DNA of 40,357 bases from Winslowiella iniecta. Lineage in GTDB: Bacteria > Pseudomonadota > Gammaproteobacteria > Enterobacterales > Enterobacteriaceae. The position numbers were made by a program, and so were the translations under genes. The notes beneath the pieces were generated by a model. That model had not been told where the DNA came from. It searched no databases and worked only from the letters and a program-made list of their open reading frames with translations. The stretch is taken from the NCBI RefSeq assembly GCF_001267535.1, contig NZ_JRXE01000018.1, forward strand, positions 1 to 40,357. The letters are read 5' to 3'. Positions 8,715-18,676 of this stretch are shown here, in pieces. How positions within the stretch are numbered: the stretch's first letter is position 1; each line of letters opens with the position of its first letter.

Positions 8715-10061
8715 ATGAATTCTGTGAGCCAGGCCGCGAGCGCAGTACAAAAGCGAACCAACGCGCGCTATTGGATAGTGGTGATGTTGTTTATCGTCAC
8801 TTCATTTAACTATGGCGACCGTGCCACCCTGTCCATTGCCGGCTCTACCATGGCAAAAGAGATTGGGCTGGATCCGGTTGGTATGGGCTATATCTTCTCC
8901 GCTTTTTCCTGGGCATATGTGATTGGTCAGATTCCGGGAGGCTGGCTGCTGGACCGTTTTGGTTCGAAGCGCGTCTACTTCTGGAGCATCTTTATCTGGT
9001 CACTGTTCACGCTGTTACAGGGCTTTGTCGATATTTTCAGCGGCTTTGGCATTATCGTGGCGCTGTTTGCCTTGCGCTTTCTGGTCGGGCTGGCCGAAGC
9101 GCCGTCATTCCCCGGTAACAGCCGCATCGTCGCCGCCTGGTTTCCGGCGCAAGAGCGCGGCACCGCCGTGGCGATTTTTAACTCCGCACAATATTTTGCC
9201 ACGGTAATTTTCGCGCCGATTATGGGCTGGCTGACCTCTGAAGTGGGTTGGGCGCACGTGTTCTGGTTTATGGGGGGGCTTGGCATCATCCTCAGCTTTA
9301 TCTGGCTGAAAGTGATTCATGACCCGACTGACCATCCGGGCGTTAATAAAGCCGAGCTGGAGTATATGGAGCAGGGCGGCGCGCTGATCAATATGGATCG
9401 CAAAAAGGAAGAGCACAAAGTCAGCTGGAACGAAAAAATGTTTCAAATCAAACAGCTGGTGACTTCTCGCATGATGCTCGGTATTTATCTCGGCCAGTAC
9501 TGCATCAATGCGATGACCTACTTTTTTATCACCTGGTTCCCGGTTTATCTGGTGCAGGCGCGCGGCATGTCGATTCTTAAAGCCGGCATTATCGCCTCGG
9601 TACCAGCCATCTGTGGCTTCCTCGGCGGCGTGCTGGGCGGGATTATCTCCGACTGGCTGATGCGCAAAACCGGCTCGCTGAATATCGCCCGCAAAACCCC
9701 GATTGTGCTTGGCATGCTGCTGTCGATTTCGATGGTGATCTGTAATTACGTCGATACCGAGTGGGTGGTGGTGTTCTTTATGGCGACCGCGTTCTTCGGC
9801 AAAGGCATCGGTGCGCTGGGCTGGGCAGTGATGGCGGATACCGCACCGAAAGAGATCAGTGGCCTGAGCGGCGGGCTGTTCAATATGTTTGGTAACGCCT
9901 CTGGCATCATTACGCCGATTGCCATTGGTTACATCATCGCCACTACCGGTTCCTATAACGGGGCGCTGATTTACGTCGGTATCCACGCGTTTGTTGCGGT
10001 ACTCAGCTATCTGGTGCTGGTGGGTGATATCAAACGTATCAAACTGAAAGTGAAAGCTTAA
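8715..10061 (+). CDS. gudP: Glucarate/galactarate transporter GudP (MFS)
   Basis: A 448-residue inner-membrane protein, very similar to E. coli GudP (450). It is a major facilitator of the anion:cation symporter family that imports D-glucarate and galactarate. About twelve hydrophobic segments are visible, beginning at residues 20-35. Family motifs include NYGDRATLSIAGS near residue 34, the loop signature GGWLLDRFGSKRVYFW between TM2 and TM3, and FLVGLAEAPSFPGNSRIVA. The ATG at 8715 is preceded by CAGGAGT. It opens the gudP-gudX-gudD-garL-garR-garK unit; gudX begins 10 bases after its stop. Confidence 0.96.
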   Translation: MNSVSQAASAVQKRTNARYWIVVMLFIVTSFNYGDRATLSIAGSTMAKEIGLDPVGMGYIFSAFSWAYVIGQIPGGWLLDRFGSKRVYFWSIFIWSLFTLLQGFVDIFSGFGIIVALFALRFLVGLAEAPSFPGNSRIVAAWFPAQERGTAVAIFNSAQYFATVIFAPIMGWLTSEVGWAHVFWFMGGLGIILSFIWLKVIHDPTDHPGVNKAELEYMEQGGALINMDRKKEEHKVSWNEKMFQIKQLVTSRMMLGIYLGQYCINAMTYFFITWFPVYLVQARGMSILKAGIIASVPAICGFLGGVLGGIISDWLMRKTGSLNIARKTPIVLGMLLSISMVICNYVDTEWVVVFFMATAFFGKGIGALGWAVMADTAPKEISGLSGGLFNMFGNASGIITPIAIGYIIATTGSYNGALIYVGIHAFVAVLSYLVLVGDIKRIKLKVKA

Positions 10062-10070
10062 GGAGTCTGC

Positions 10071-11408
10071 ATGAGCACGCAAAGCACGCCGGTGATCACT
10101 GAGATGAAAGTTATTCCGGTCGCCGGTTATGACAGCATGCTGCTGAATATTGGTGGTGCGCACGGCGCGTTCTTTACCCGCAACATTGTGGTGCTGACCG
10201 ACAGTGCGGGTCATACCGGCGTTGGTGAAGCGCCGGGTGGCGAAGTGATTTATCAGACGCTGGTCGATGCCATCAAGCAGGTTAAAGGGCATGAAGTGGC
10301 GCGGATGAACCGGCTGGTGCAGCAGGTGCATCAGGGCAATCAGTCGGCCGACTTCGATACCTTTGGTAAAGGTGCCTGGACTTTTGAATTGCGGGTGAAT
10401 GCGGTGGCGGCGCTGGAAGCGGCGCTGCTGGATCTGCTCGGGCAGTGCCTGAATGTGCCGGTAGCCGAGCTGCTGGGGCCGGGCCAGCAGCGCAATGAAG
10501 TGACGGTGCTGGGCTATCTGTTCTATATCGGCGACCGGGAAAAAACCGATCTGCCTTATCTGCATGGCGAAAATGCCAGTCATGACTGGTATCACCTGCG
10601 CCACCAGCGGGCGATGGATAGCGCGGCGATTGTGCGGCTGGCCGAAGCGGCGCAGGACAAATATGGCTTTAAAGATTTCAAGCTTAAAGGGGGCGTACTG
10701 CGCGGCGAACAGGAAATCGATGCGGCCAGGGAACTGAAAAAGCGCTTTCCTGATGCGCGGATTACCGTCGACCCGAACGGTGCCTGGCTGCTGGATGAGG
10801 CTATCGCGTTGTGCAAAGGCATGCAGGATGTCCTGACCTACGCCGAAGACCCTTGTGGGGCTGAGCAGGGTTATTCCGGCCGCGAAGTGATGGCAGAGTT
10901 TCGCCGCGCCACCGGCCTGCCGGTTGCCACTAATATGATCGCCACCAACTGGCGTGAGATGAATCACGCGGTGATGCTGAATGCGGTCGATATCCCGCTG
11001 GCCGACCCGCACTTCTGGACGCTCAGCGGCGCGGTGCGCGTGGCACAACTGTGTGATGAGTGGGGGCTGACCTGGGGTTGTCACTCCAATAACCATTTCG
11101 ATATTTCGCTGGCGATGTTTACTCATGTCGGTGCCGCTGCGCCGGGCAAACCGACCGCGATTGACACCCACTGGATCTGGCAGGAAGGCGATCAACGGCT
11201 GACCAGGCAGCCACTGCAAATTCGCGATGGCAAAATTGCCGTGCCGGATAAGCCGGGGCTGGGGATTGAGCTGGACTGGCAGCGGGTTGAGCAGGCGCAT
11301 GCGCTGTATAAACAGTTGCCGGGTGGCTCCCGTAATGATGCTGCGGCGATGCAGTATCTGGTTCCCGACTGGAAATTTGATCGTAAGCGTCCGGCATTTG
11401 GTCGCTGA
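10071..11408 (+). CDS. gudX: Glucarate dehydratase-related protein GudX
   Basis: A 445-residue enolase-superfamily protein matching E. coli GudX (446), a paralogue of GudD. GudX from E. coli has low glucarate dehydratase activity and its true role is unsettled. The capping domain (about residues 1-135) and the barrel domain are both complete. The catalytic KxK motif FKLKGG (second Lys 206), the metal-ligand Asp in DPNGAW and the catalytic His in HSNNHFDIS are all retained, so inactivity is not explained by loss of these residues. It starts 10 bases after gudP and is followed by gudD after 29 bases, which fits co-transcription. Confidence 0.93.
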   Translation: MSTQSTPVITEMKVIPVAGYDSMLLNIGGAHGAFFTRNIVVLTDSAGHTGVGEAPGGEVIYQTLVDAIKQVKGHEVARMNRLVQQVHQGNQSADFDTFGKGAWTFELRVNAVAALEAALLDLLGQCLNVPVAELLGPGQQRNEVTVLGYLFYIGDREKTDLPYLHGENASHDWYHLRHQRAMDSAAIVRLAEAAQDKYGFKDFKLKGGVLRGEQEIDAARELKKRFPDARITVDPNGAWLLDEAIALCKGMQDVLTYAEDPCGAEQGYSGREVMAEFRRATGLPVATNMIATNWREMNHAVMLNAVDIPLADPHFWTLSGAVRVAQLCDEWGLTWGCHSNNHFDISLAMFTHVGAAAPGKPTAIDTHWIWQEGDQRLTRQPLQIRDGKIAVPDKPGLGIELDWQRVEQAHALYKQLPGGSRNDAAAMQYLVPDWKFDRKRPAFGR

Positions 11409-11437
11409 ATCGCTATCTGAATTAAAGGATAACTGTT

Positions 11438-12778
11438 ATGAATCAACAGAGTGCGACACCGTTAATTAAATCACTTCAGGTCATTCCGGTGGCCGGTTAC
11501 GACAGCATGTTGCTGAATCTGAGTGGTGCGCATGCGCCATTTTTCACCCGTAATATCGTGATTATTAAAGACAATGCCGGTCACACCGGCGTCGGTGAAA
11601 TTCCCGGTGGCGAGAAAATTCGCCAGACGTTGGTGGAGTCAGAAGCGCTGCTGACCGGCAAAGGCATTGGCGAATATAAAAACCTGCTGAGCGACGTGCG
11701 CAAAACCTTTGCCGATCGCGATGCCAGCGGGCGCGGCAATCAGACCTTTGATTTACGTACCACGATTCATGTGGTGACCGGCATTGAAGCGGCGCTGCTC
11801 GATCTGCTGGGCCAGCATCTGGGAGTTAATGTCGCCAGTCTGTTGGGCGATGGTCAGCAGCGTGACCGCGTCGAAATGCTGGGTTATCTGTTTTATATCG
11901 GCGACCGGCGTAAAACCTCACTGCCGTATCAGAGCCAGAGTAACGAGCAGTGTGACTGGTATCGCCTGCGTCACGAAGAAGCCTTGTCGCCGGACAGCGT
12001 GGTGCGGCTGGCTGAAGCGGCCTATGAGAAATACGGCTTTAATGATTTTAAATTAAAAGGTGGCGTGCTGGCGGGCAGTGAAGAGGCCGAAGCGGTCACC
12101 GCACTGGCAAAACGCTTCCCGCAGGCGCGTATTACCCTCGACCCGAATGGTGCCTGGTCGCTGAATGAAGCGATTGAGCTCGGTAAACAGCTGCGCGGTG
12201 TACTGGCTTATGCCGAAGATCCTTGCGGGGCTGAGCAGGGGTATTCCGGACGTGAAGTGATGGCTGAATTCCGTCGCGCCACCGGTTTACCGACCGCCAC
12301 CAATATGATCGCCACCGACTGGCGGCAGATGGGCCACACGCTCTCTTTGCAGTCGGTGGATATCCCACTGGCCGATCCCCATTTCTGGACTATGCAAGGC
12401 TCGGTACGCGTCGCACAAATGTGCCACGACTTCGGCCTGACCTGGGGCTCTCACTCCAATAACCATTTCGATATTTCGCTGGCGATGTTTACCCATGTTG
12501 CCGCCGCCGCGCCGGGCACCATTACCGCTATCGATACCCACTGGATTTGGCAGGAGGGTAATCAGCGCCTGACCAAACAACCGCTGCAAATCAAAGGCGG
12601 CATGGTGCAGGTGCCACAACAGCCGGGGCTGGGCGTCGAGCTGGATATGGATCAGGTGATGAACGCCCACGCGCTGTATCAAAAACATGGTCTTGGCGCA
12701 CGCGATGATGCGCAGGCGATGCAGTTCCTGGTGCCTGACTGGCGTTTTGATAATAAACGTCCTTGTCTGGTGCGCTAA
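11438..12778 (+). CDS. gudD: Glucarate dehydratase GudD
   Basis: A 446-residue enolase-superfamily enzyme, the same length as E. coli GudD, converting D-glucarate (and L-idarate) to 5-keto-4-deoxyglucarate with Mg2+. Numbering is collinear with E. coli: K207 of the KxK base motif (FKLKGG), metal ligand D235 in LDPNGAW, and the catalytic His in [10 protein letters not shown] near residue 339 are present. The ATG is preceded by AAAGGA. It is a tandem paralogue of gudX, and long stretches around the active site are nearly identical between them (for example [19 protein letters not shown]). The next gene is garL. Confidence 0.97.
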   Translation: MNQQSATPLIKSLQVIPVAGYDSMLLNLSGAHAPFFTRNIVIIKDNAGHTGVGEIPGGEKIRQTLVESEALLTGKGIGEYKNLLSDVRKTFADRDASGRGNQTFDLRTTIHVVTGIEAALLDLLGQHLGVNVASLLGDGQQRDRVEMLGYLFYIGDRRKTSLPYQSQSNEQCDWYRLRHEEALSPDSVVRLAEAAYEKYGFNDFKLKGGVLAGSEEAEAVTALAKRFPQARITLDPNGAWSLNEAIELGKQLRGVLAYAEDPCGAEQGYSGREVMAEFRRATGLPTATNMIATDWRQMGHTLSLQSVDIPLADPHFWTMQGSVRVAQMCHDFGLTWGSHSNNHFDISLAMFTHVAAAAPGTITAIDTHWIWQEGNQRLTKQPLQIKGGMVQVPQQPGLGVELDMDQVMNAHALYQKHGLGARDDAQAMQFLVPDWRFDNKRPCLVR

Positions 12779-12826
12779 ACCTTATGGCCGCGCCGATGCC
12801 GTGCGGTCAAATTTACAGGAGTGATT

Positions 12827-13597
12827 ATGAGTGAGACACATTATCCCAACCGTTTTCGTCAGCGCCTGCTGAGCGGTGAAACCTTGATTGGCAGCTGGTG
12901 CGGACTGGCGAATCCGATCACCACCGAAGTGTTGGGATTAGCCGGATTTGACTGGTTGCTGCTGGATGGTGAGCACGCGCCTAATGACATCACCACTTTT
13001 GTGCCACAGCTGATGGCGCTGAAAGGCAGCCCGAGTGCGCCAGTGGTGCGACCGCCGTGCAATGAGCCGGTGATTATCAAACGCCTGCTGGATATCGGAT
13101 TTTACAACCTGCTGATTCCGTTTGTTGAAACGGAAGAGGAAGCGCAGCGTGCGGTGGCGTCAACACGTTATCCACCGGCCGGGATTCGCGGCGTGTCGGT
13201 TTCGCATCGCAGCAATATGTACGGCAGCCAGGCGGATTACAACCTGACGATCAATGACAATATCAGCGTGCTGGTGCAGATCGAAACCCAACAGGCGGTC
13301 GATAATATTGATGCCATTGCTGCGGTTGACGGTGTTGATGGCATTTTCGTTGGCCCGGGCGATCTCTCGGCGGCGCTCGGTTATCTCGGCCAGCCGGCGC
13401 ATCCTGAAGTGGTGAAAGTGATTAAGTATATTTTTGACCGCGCCAAAGCGGCGGGAAAACCGAGCGGCATTCTGGCACCGGTCGAGGCTGATGCGCGCCG
13501 TTACCTGGAATGGGGCGCAGGTTTTGTTGCCGTAGGCAGTGATTTAGGCGTATTTCGTGCCGCCACTCAGGCGTTGTGCGACCGTTTTAAAAAATAA
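12827..13597 (+). CDS. garL: 5-keto-4-deoxy-D-glucarate aldolase GarL
   Basis: A 256-residue class II aldolase of the HpcH/HpaI family, equal in length to E. coli GarL. It splits 5-keto-4-deoxyglucarate into pyruvate and tartronate semialdehyde. Active-site features are the general base H50 in [10 protein letters not shown], metal ligands E153 (QIETQQ) and D179 (VGPGDL), and the substrate loop [16 protein letters not shown] at 12821 is also in frame, but the AGGAG at 12817-12821 overlaps it and serves the ATG at 12827, which gives the family N-terminus. In E. coli garL sits in garPLRK; here it follows gudD directly. Confidence 0.96.
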   Translation: MSETHYPNRFRQRLLSGETLIGSWCGLANPITTEVLGLAGFDWLLLDGEHAPNDITTFVPQLMALKGSPSAPVVRPPCNEPVIIKRLLDIGFYNLLIPFVETEEEAQRAVASTRYPPAGIRGVSVSHRSNMYGSQADYNLTINDNISVLVQIETQQAVDNIDAIAAVDGVDGIFVGPGDLSAALGYLGQPAHPEVVKVIKYIFDRAKAAGKPSGILAPVEADARRYLEWGAGFVAVGSDLGVFRAATQALCDRFKK

Positions 13598-13622
13598 CTG
13601 AATAATCAGGGGAGACGCAGCA

Positions 13623-14507
13623 ATGAAAATTGGATTTATTGGTCTGGGCATTATGGGTAAGCCAATGAGTAAAAACCTGCTGAAAGCGGGTTACAGCGTG
13701 GTGGTACGCGATCACAACGTTGAAAACGAGGCAGAGCTGCTTGAGGCTGGCGCAACCGTGGCAAAAAGCGCGAAAGCCGTAGCGGAGCAGTGTGAGGTGG
13801 TGATTACCATGCTGCCGAATTCGCCACAGGTGAAACAGGCCGCATTAGGTGAAAACGGCATTATTGAGGGTGCGAAGCCGGGCACGGTGGTGATCGATAT
13901 GAGTTCAATCGCGCCGCTGGCCAGCCGTGAAATTCATGATGAGCTGGCGAAGAAAAACATTCGTCTGCTGGATGCGCCGGTCAGCGGCGGTGAACCGAAA
14001 GCGATCGACGGCACCCTGTCAGTGATGGTCGGCGGTGATAAAGCGTTGTTTGATCAATGCTATGACATTATGAAAGCGATGGCCGGTTCAGTGGTGCATA
14101 CCGGCGAAATTGGTGCTGGCAATGTCACCAAGCTGGCGAATCAGGTGATTGTGGCGCTGAATATCGCTGCGATGTCTGAGGCGCTGACGCTGGCGACGAA
14201 AGCCGGGGTGAATCCGGATCTGGTTTATCAGGCGATTCGCGGTGGGCTGGCAGGCAGCACGGTGCTGGATGCCAAAGCGCCAATGGTGATGGATCGTAAT
14301 TTCAAGCCGGGTTTCCGTATCGACCTGCATATTAAAGACCTCGCCAATGCGCTGGATACTTCGCATGGCGTCGGCGCGCAGCTGCCGCTGACTGCCGCGG
14401 TTATGGAGATGATGCAGGCGCTGAAAGCCGAGGGTCTCGGCACTGCCGACCACAGTGCGCTGGCCTGCTATTATGAAAAGTTAGCCAAGGTTGAAGTTTC
14501 CCGGTAA
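13623..14507 (+). CDS. garR: 2-hydroxy-3-oxopropionate (tartronate semialdehyde) reductase GarR
   Basis: A 294-residue beta-hydroxyacid dehydrogenase that reduces tartronate semialdehyde to D-glycerate with NADH. The dinucleotide-binding Rossmann motif FIGLGIMGKPM is at residues 5-15, the substrate-binding signature DAPVSGGEPKA at 117-127, and the catalytic lysine is K170 in GNVTKLANQ. The length matches E. coli GarR (294). The ATG has GGGGAG upstream and lies 25 bases after garL. GlxR is a close paralogue in other species, but the position between garL and garK decides for GarR. Confidence 0.95.
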   Translation: MKIGFIGLGIMGKPMSKNLLKAGYSVVVRDHNVENEAELLEAGATVAKSAKAVAEQCEVVITMLPNSPQVKQAALGENGIIEGAKPGTVVIDMSSIAPLASREIHDELAKKNIRLLDAPVSGGEPKAIDGTLSVMVGGDKALFDQCYDIMKAMAGSVVHTGEIGAGNVTKLANQVIVALNIAAMSEALTLATKAGVNPDLVYQAIRGGLAGSTVLDAKAPMVMDRNFKPGFRIDLHIKDLANALDTSHGVGAQLPLTAAVMEMMQALKAEGLGTADHSALACYYEKLAKVEVSR

Positions 14508-14580
14508 TACAGCCATTCGGCGTCTGACCGCGCCGGATGGGTTGTTTTTTTCGACCAGCTCAACAGCGCTCGGACAACCT

Positions 14581-15729
14581 ATGAAAATAGTAATCGCACC
14601 GGATTCATATAAAGAGAGTTTATCTGCCTTACAGGTCGCCACGGAAATTGAGGCGGGCTTCCGTGAAATTTTTCCTGACGCGCAATACGTGAAACTGCCG
14701 GTTGCGGATGGCGGCGAAGGGACGGTTGAGGCGATGGTGGCGGCGACGGAGGGAAAGATCGTCAGGCTGAACGTGACCGGCCCGCTGGGTGAACAGGTCG
14801 AAGCGTTTTATGGTCTTTCCGGTGATGAAAGCTGTGCCTTTATCGAAATGGCCGCTGCCAGCGGTTTAGAACTGGTGCCGGCCGCGCAGCGCGATCCGTT
14901 AATCACCACGTCCTGGGGAACCGGCGAACTGATCCGCAACGCGCTGGATAAGGGAGTGCAGCACTTTATTATTGGTATCGGCGGCAGTGCCACTAACGAT
15001 GGCGGAGCCGGTATGGTGCAGGCGCTTGGCGCGCGGCTGCTGGATAAGCAGGGCCAGCAAATCGGTTATGGCGGTGGCGCACTCACCCAACTGGAGAGCA
15101 TTGATATCAGTCAGCTGGATAAGCGCATCCGTGATTGCCGCTTTGAAGTGGCCTGTGACGTCACCAATCCGCTGACCGGCGATGAAGGTGCATCGGCGAT
15201 TTTCGGGCCGCAAAAAGGCGCGACGCCGCAACTGGTGGCGCAGCTGGATCGGGCGCTGGAACACTATGCGAAGATTATTCAGCGCGACCTGGATATTGAT
15301 GTGCTGCATGTGCCGGGCGGAGGCGCAGCGGGTGGAATGGGCGCGGCATTGCATGCTTTTTGCCATGCGGAACTGCGGCGCGGCATTGAGATCGTGACTG
15401 AAGCGCTGGGGCTGGATGCGCTGGTGCAGGATGCCACGCTGGTGATTACCGGCGAGGGGCGTATCGACAGTCAGACCATTCATGGCAAGGTACCGATTGG
15501 CGTGGCTAAAGTGGCGAAGCGCTACAACAAGCCGGTCATTGGCATTGCCGGTAGCCTGACCGACGATGTCGGGGTTGTGCATCAGCATGGGCTGGATGCG
15601 GTTTTCAGTGTGATTTACAGTATCTGTACGCTGGAAGAGGCACTGGACAATGCGGCTGAGAATGTAAGGATGACCGCGCGTAATATTGCAGCCAGTATTG
15701 CGATTGGGCGCGCGACAGAAAATGTGTAG
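14581..15729 (+). CDS. garK: Glycerate 2-kinase GarK
   Basis: A 382-residue kinase of the GlxK/GarK family (E. coli GarK 381), phosphorylating D-glycerate to 2-phosphoglycerate with ATP. Conserved stretches are KIVIAPDSYKESLSA at the N-terminus, PVADGGEGTVEAM, IGIGGSATNDGGAGMVQALG, VACDVTNPL, PGGGAAGGMGAAL and TGEGRIDSQTIHGKVP. The frame extends upstream to 14491 across the garR stop, but the family start is the ATG at 14581, preceded by a modest GGA six bases away. The 73-base gap after garR contains a small CGGCG/CGCCG hairpin (14518-14535) and a later T7 run (14545-14551). It closes the operon and converges with barA. Its product is the substrate of Eno. Confidence 0.95.
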   Translation: MKIVIAPDSYKESLSALQVATEIEAGFREIFPDAQYVKLPVADGGEGTVEAMVAATEGKIVRLNVTGPLGEQVEAFYGLSGDESCAFIEMAAASGLELVPAAQRDPLITTSWGTGELIRNALDKGVQHFIIGIGGSATNDGGAGMVQALGARLLDKQGQQIGYGGGALTQLESIDISQLDKRIRDCRFEVACDVTNPLTGDEGASAIFGPQKGATPQLVAQLDRALEHYAKIIQRDLDIDVLHVPGGGAAGGMGAALHAFCHAELRRGIEIVTEALGLDALVQDATLVITGEGRIDSQTIHGKVPIGVAKVAKRYNKPVIGIAGSLTDDVGVVHQHGLDAVFSVIYSICTLEEALDNAAENVRMTARNIAASIAIGRATENV

Positions 15730-15783
15730 GAGAGCCGTTTTCGTTGCCGTGGTGATGGTATGCACGGTGCCAGCTCCCGGCAC

Positions 15784-15803
15784 GGGCGGCGAGAATGCCG
15801 CCC
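15784..15803. repeat. GC-rich 20-bp hairpin repeat, copy 1
   Basis: GGGCGGCG (15784-15791), a 4-base loop AGAA, and TGCCGCCC (15796-15803); 8-bp stem with one G-T pair. It lies between the convergent garK and barA genes, about 55 bases past the garK stop. It shares the 8+4+8 layout with the copies at 22277, 23114 and 29147. No T run follows. Confidence 0.6.
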
Positions 15804-15839
15804 TGACCAAAAAAACGATGCCAGGCCCCCGGGCTTAAA

Positions 15840-18569
15840 TTACACCCGACTCAGCACCTCTTTCGCCAGCCTGACCACATTCTCCATCTCATCAAGTAAC
15901 TCAAGCAGTTCAGGTTCGATGGTAACAATGTCGGCATCGAGCCGCAGATGATGTTCCAGCTGCTGACACAGTTGTTTGAGTCGCGGGACGCCACTGTAGC
16001 TGGCGCTGCCGTGCAGCTTATGGATGATATCGCGCAGGCCGCTGGTATGGTTATCCGCCAGATTTTGCTCAACCTTTTCCCGTACTTCCGGCAGGAAGTC
16101 GACCAGCATCTGCAACAGATCGCGCGCCAGGTCAGTTTTGTTGGCCGCCTGACGCAGCGCCAGCTGCCAGTCGAGCGAAGGGGAAACCGGCGGCAATAGC
16201 GGCATATCGCGCTGGAGACCCGGCGAATAGCGTGCCAGCAAATGGCTGAGCTTTACCTCATCAATCGGTTTAGCCAGATAGTCATTCATGCCGGCTTTGA
16301 TCAGCCGCTCACGTTCACCATCAATCGCATGGGCGGTGACGGCGACAATCGGCGTATTAACGTGCTGCGGCAGTTCGCGAATCAGTTCGCTGGCGCGAAT
16401 GCCGTCGATTTCCGGCATCTGAATATCCATCAGAATAATATCCAGCTGCTGCGCCCGCGCCTGCTGAATCGACTTTTCCCCACTGTCGCACAACACAATA
16501 TGGTCAACCTGCTCTTCCAGTAATGCGCCGATCAGCTTCAGGTTCGCCGGATTATCATCCACCGCCATCACCGTCAGCGGCAGGCGGGTGCGTACCGGCA
16601 GGTCATACAGTTTACGTGCCAGCAGGTCCAGCAGCAGCGGGATCAGGCGCGTCATTGACAGCGGTTTAATAATACAGCCATCCACACCACGCGCTTTCAG
16701 CTCTTCCGCATAGATCTGCATCTGGCACGGTAACGCCATGACCAGGCAGTCGGCACGCTCCAGTAGTGAGTTAAGCAGTTCAGCCGGAATCTCCGGGTTT
16801 TGGCTCTGCATCACCGGAATGCCCATCAGCAGCACGTCGTAATGGCTTTCTGACAGGCCGTTAATTGAGGTGCTGTAGCTGACGCTCATTGGCGTCGCGC
16901 TAAGGATATCCAGCGTGGCCTGCGCGGCAGCCGGGTTGGCCTCCACATAGGCCATACGTTTCCCTTGCAGGCAGTCGAGCGCCCGTGGATCGCTGGCGGC
17001 ATTTGGATTCAGTTCCAGATTGACGTGAAACCAGAAGGTCGATCCGTGATTCAGACGGCTGTGGAAAGAGATATCGCCGCCCATTTCATTGACCAGTTTC
17101 TGCGTAATCACCAGCCCCAATCCGGTACCCCCATGGCGGCGTGAAATGCTGGCATCGGCCTGGCGAAACGCCTGGAACAGCTGCGACTGCTGCTTTTCCG
17201 AAATACCAATCCCGGTGTCATGCACCTGCACTTCCAGTTCGATCTTATTATTGCCCTGCGAGCGTTTTTCAATGCGAATATCGATATTGCCGCGTTCGGT
17301 AAATTTAATCGCATTGCCCAGCAGGTTGGTGACAATTTGTTGCAGGCGCAGCGGGTCGCCAATCACGTTATCCGCCACGTCGCTCTGAATATTGATGGTC
17401 AGCTCCAGACCTTTTTCATGGGCGGCCGGAGCCAGCAATACCACGGTTTCATCCAGCGTCGCGCGCAGCGGGAAAGGAATGGTTTCCAGCACCAGTTTGC
17501 CGGCTTCCAGCTTCGAAAAGTCGAGAACGTCGTTGATAATGCTGAGCAGGTTGTTGGCGGAGCGCTCAATGGTATGCATATAGTCACGCTGAGTAGCGTT
17601 AAGCGGCGTTTTCAGCGTCTGGCGGGTAAAACCAATCACGCCGTTCAGTGGTGTACGCAGTTCGTGTGACATATTGGCGAGGAATTCAGACTTAATTCGC
17701 GCCGCTTCCTGCGCACGTTTTTTCGCCAGATCGAGTTCGACGTTCTGAATCTCCATCTGCTCCAGCGTTTCACGCAGATCGGAGGTCGCCTGATCGATAT
17801 TCTGCTGCATCTCTTCGTGATAGGCGGTCAGCGACATCGCCATCGAGTTAATACCGTTTTTCAGCACGTCCAGCTCGCCGAGCATATAGCCCTCCACCCG
17901 GCTGTCGAGCTGACCGCGCCTGATGCGGTCGACGGTACTGACCATATTGCGAATCGGTCCGGTGACATCGCGCATCAGGCGATAGGCGAACAGCATGGCG
18001 ATACACAGGCAAAACAGCAGCAGCAGGGTAGAGATAAACACCTCTTTATACTGCTGTAAACGTACCGATTGCAGGTCCAGTTCTATCGCCACATAGCCGA
18101 GGGGATTGCCGGTCGGCTTGGCATCATGCCCCGGCGACTCATCGGGATAATAACTTTCAGAGACAATCGGCGTGCGCAGAATCATCGCGTTGCCGCGCCG
18201 TTCAATCGAGATTGAGGTGGGAAGCTGGCCGTTATCGGGAATGCGTAACAGGTCGGGGTTCAGCTGATAATTTGAGGTGACAAATAGCTGATTTTTATCA
18301 TCAAAAACGGTAATCGCCCGCACGATATCCGAGTGACGACGATGCAGCAGACTCACCAGCTGGCGCACCGATTCGCGACTGTGAAACGTCATGCCATATT
18401 CGCTGGAGACCGCCAGCGGCTCAATAATATTGGCTCCGGCATCGACCAGCTGACGCTGCAATTCGTTATAGCGGTGAACGACAAAAAAGGTACTGAGCAG
18501 CAGCCCGATCATTAAGGTCGGTGCCAGTATTAAAATCATCATTCTTGCCCGCAGGCTGTATTTGGTCAT
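15840..18569 (-). CDS. barA: Hybrid sensor histidine kinase BarA
   Basis: A 909-residue inner-membrane tripartite sensor kinase (E. coli BarA 918) that, through phosphorelay, activates UvrY and thus the Csr small RNAs. Domains in order: first membrane segment (about 10-32), periplasmic region to about 175, second membrane segment (about 176-198), HAMP linker, HisKA with phospho-acceptor H302 (NMSHELRTP), ATPase domain with DTGIGI and GGTGLGL, a degenerate middle receiver-like segment, a receiver with phospho-acceptor D715 (LMDIQMP), and a C-terminal Hpt domain with HKLHGS (His 850). The frame is open 43 codons further upstream, but [14 protein letters not shown] at 18569, with GGAAA before it, is the conserved start. 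It is divergent from rlmD. Its regulatory target csrB is 11 kb away. Confidence 0.96.
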   Translation of the reverse strand: MTKYSLRARMMILILAPTLMIGLLLSTFFVVHRYNELQRQLVDAGANIIEPLAVSSEYGMTFHSRESVRQLVSLLHRRHSDIVRAITVFDDKNQLFVTSNYQLNPDLLRIPDNGQLPTSISIERRGNAMILRTPIVSESYYPDESPGHDAKPTGNPLGYVAIELDLQSVRLQQYKEVFISTLLLLFCLCIAMLFAYRLMRDVTGPIRNMVSTVDRIRRGQLDSRVEGYMLGELDVLKNGINSMAMSLTAYHEEMQQNIDQATSDLRETLEQMEIQNVELDLAKKRAQEAARIKSEFLANMSHELRTPLNGVIGFTRQTLKTPLNATQRDYMHTIERSANNLLSIINDVLDFSKLEAGKLVLETIPFPLRATLDETVVLLAPAAHEKGLELTINIQSDVADNVIGDPLRLQQIVTNLLGNAIKFTERGNIDIRIEKRSQGNNKIELEVQVHDTGIGISEKQQSQLFQAFRQADASISRRHGGTGLGLVITQKLVNEMGGDISFHSRLNHGSTFWFHVNLELNPNAASDPRALDCLQGKRMAYVEANPAAAQATLDILSATPMSVSYSTSINGLSESHYDVLLMGIPVMQSQNPEIPAELLNSLLERADCLVMALPCQMQIYAEELKARGVDGCIIKPLSMTRLIPLLLDLLARKLYDLPVRTRLPLTVMAVDDNPANLKLIGALLEEQVDHIVLCDSGEKSIQQARAQQLDIILMDIQMPEIDGIRASELIRELPQHVNTPIVAVTAHAIDGERERLIKAGMNDYLAKPIDEVKLSHLLARYSPGLQRDMPLLPPVSPSLDWQLALRQAANKTDLARDLLQMLVDFLPEVREKVEQNLADNHTSGLRDIIHKLHGSASYSGVPRLKQLCQQLEHHLRLDADIVTIEPELLELLDEMENVVRLAKEVLSRV

Positions 18570-18676
18570 GGATTTCCAGTATGCGACAATAGAGATATCA
18601 CCGTCCGGGCCTTTAACGCGAACATCACTGTTCCGCCAGCTCACCGTATCTACGAATTCTGAGACGTAATTTAATA

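Noticed and set aside
9105-11300. 731-codon stop-free frame on the minus strand
   Set aside because: It lies wholly antisense to gudP and gudX, is rich in His, Gln and Arg as expected for an antisense shadow of GC-rich genes, and has no family resemblance.
14518-14551. Terminator between garR and garK
   Set aside because: The CGGCG/CGCCG stem has only 5 bp and the T run begins nine bases after it, so it is not a convincing intrinsic terminator, and garK is expected in the same operon.
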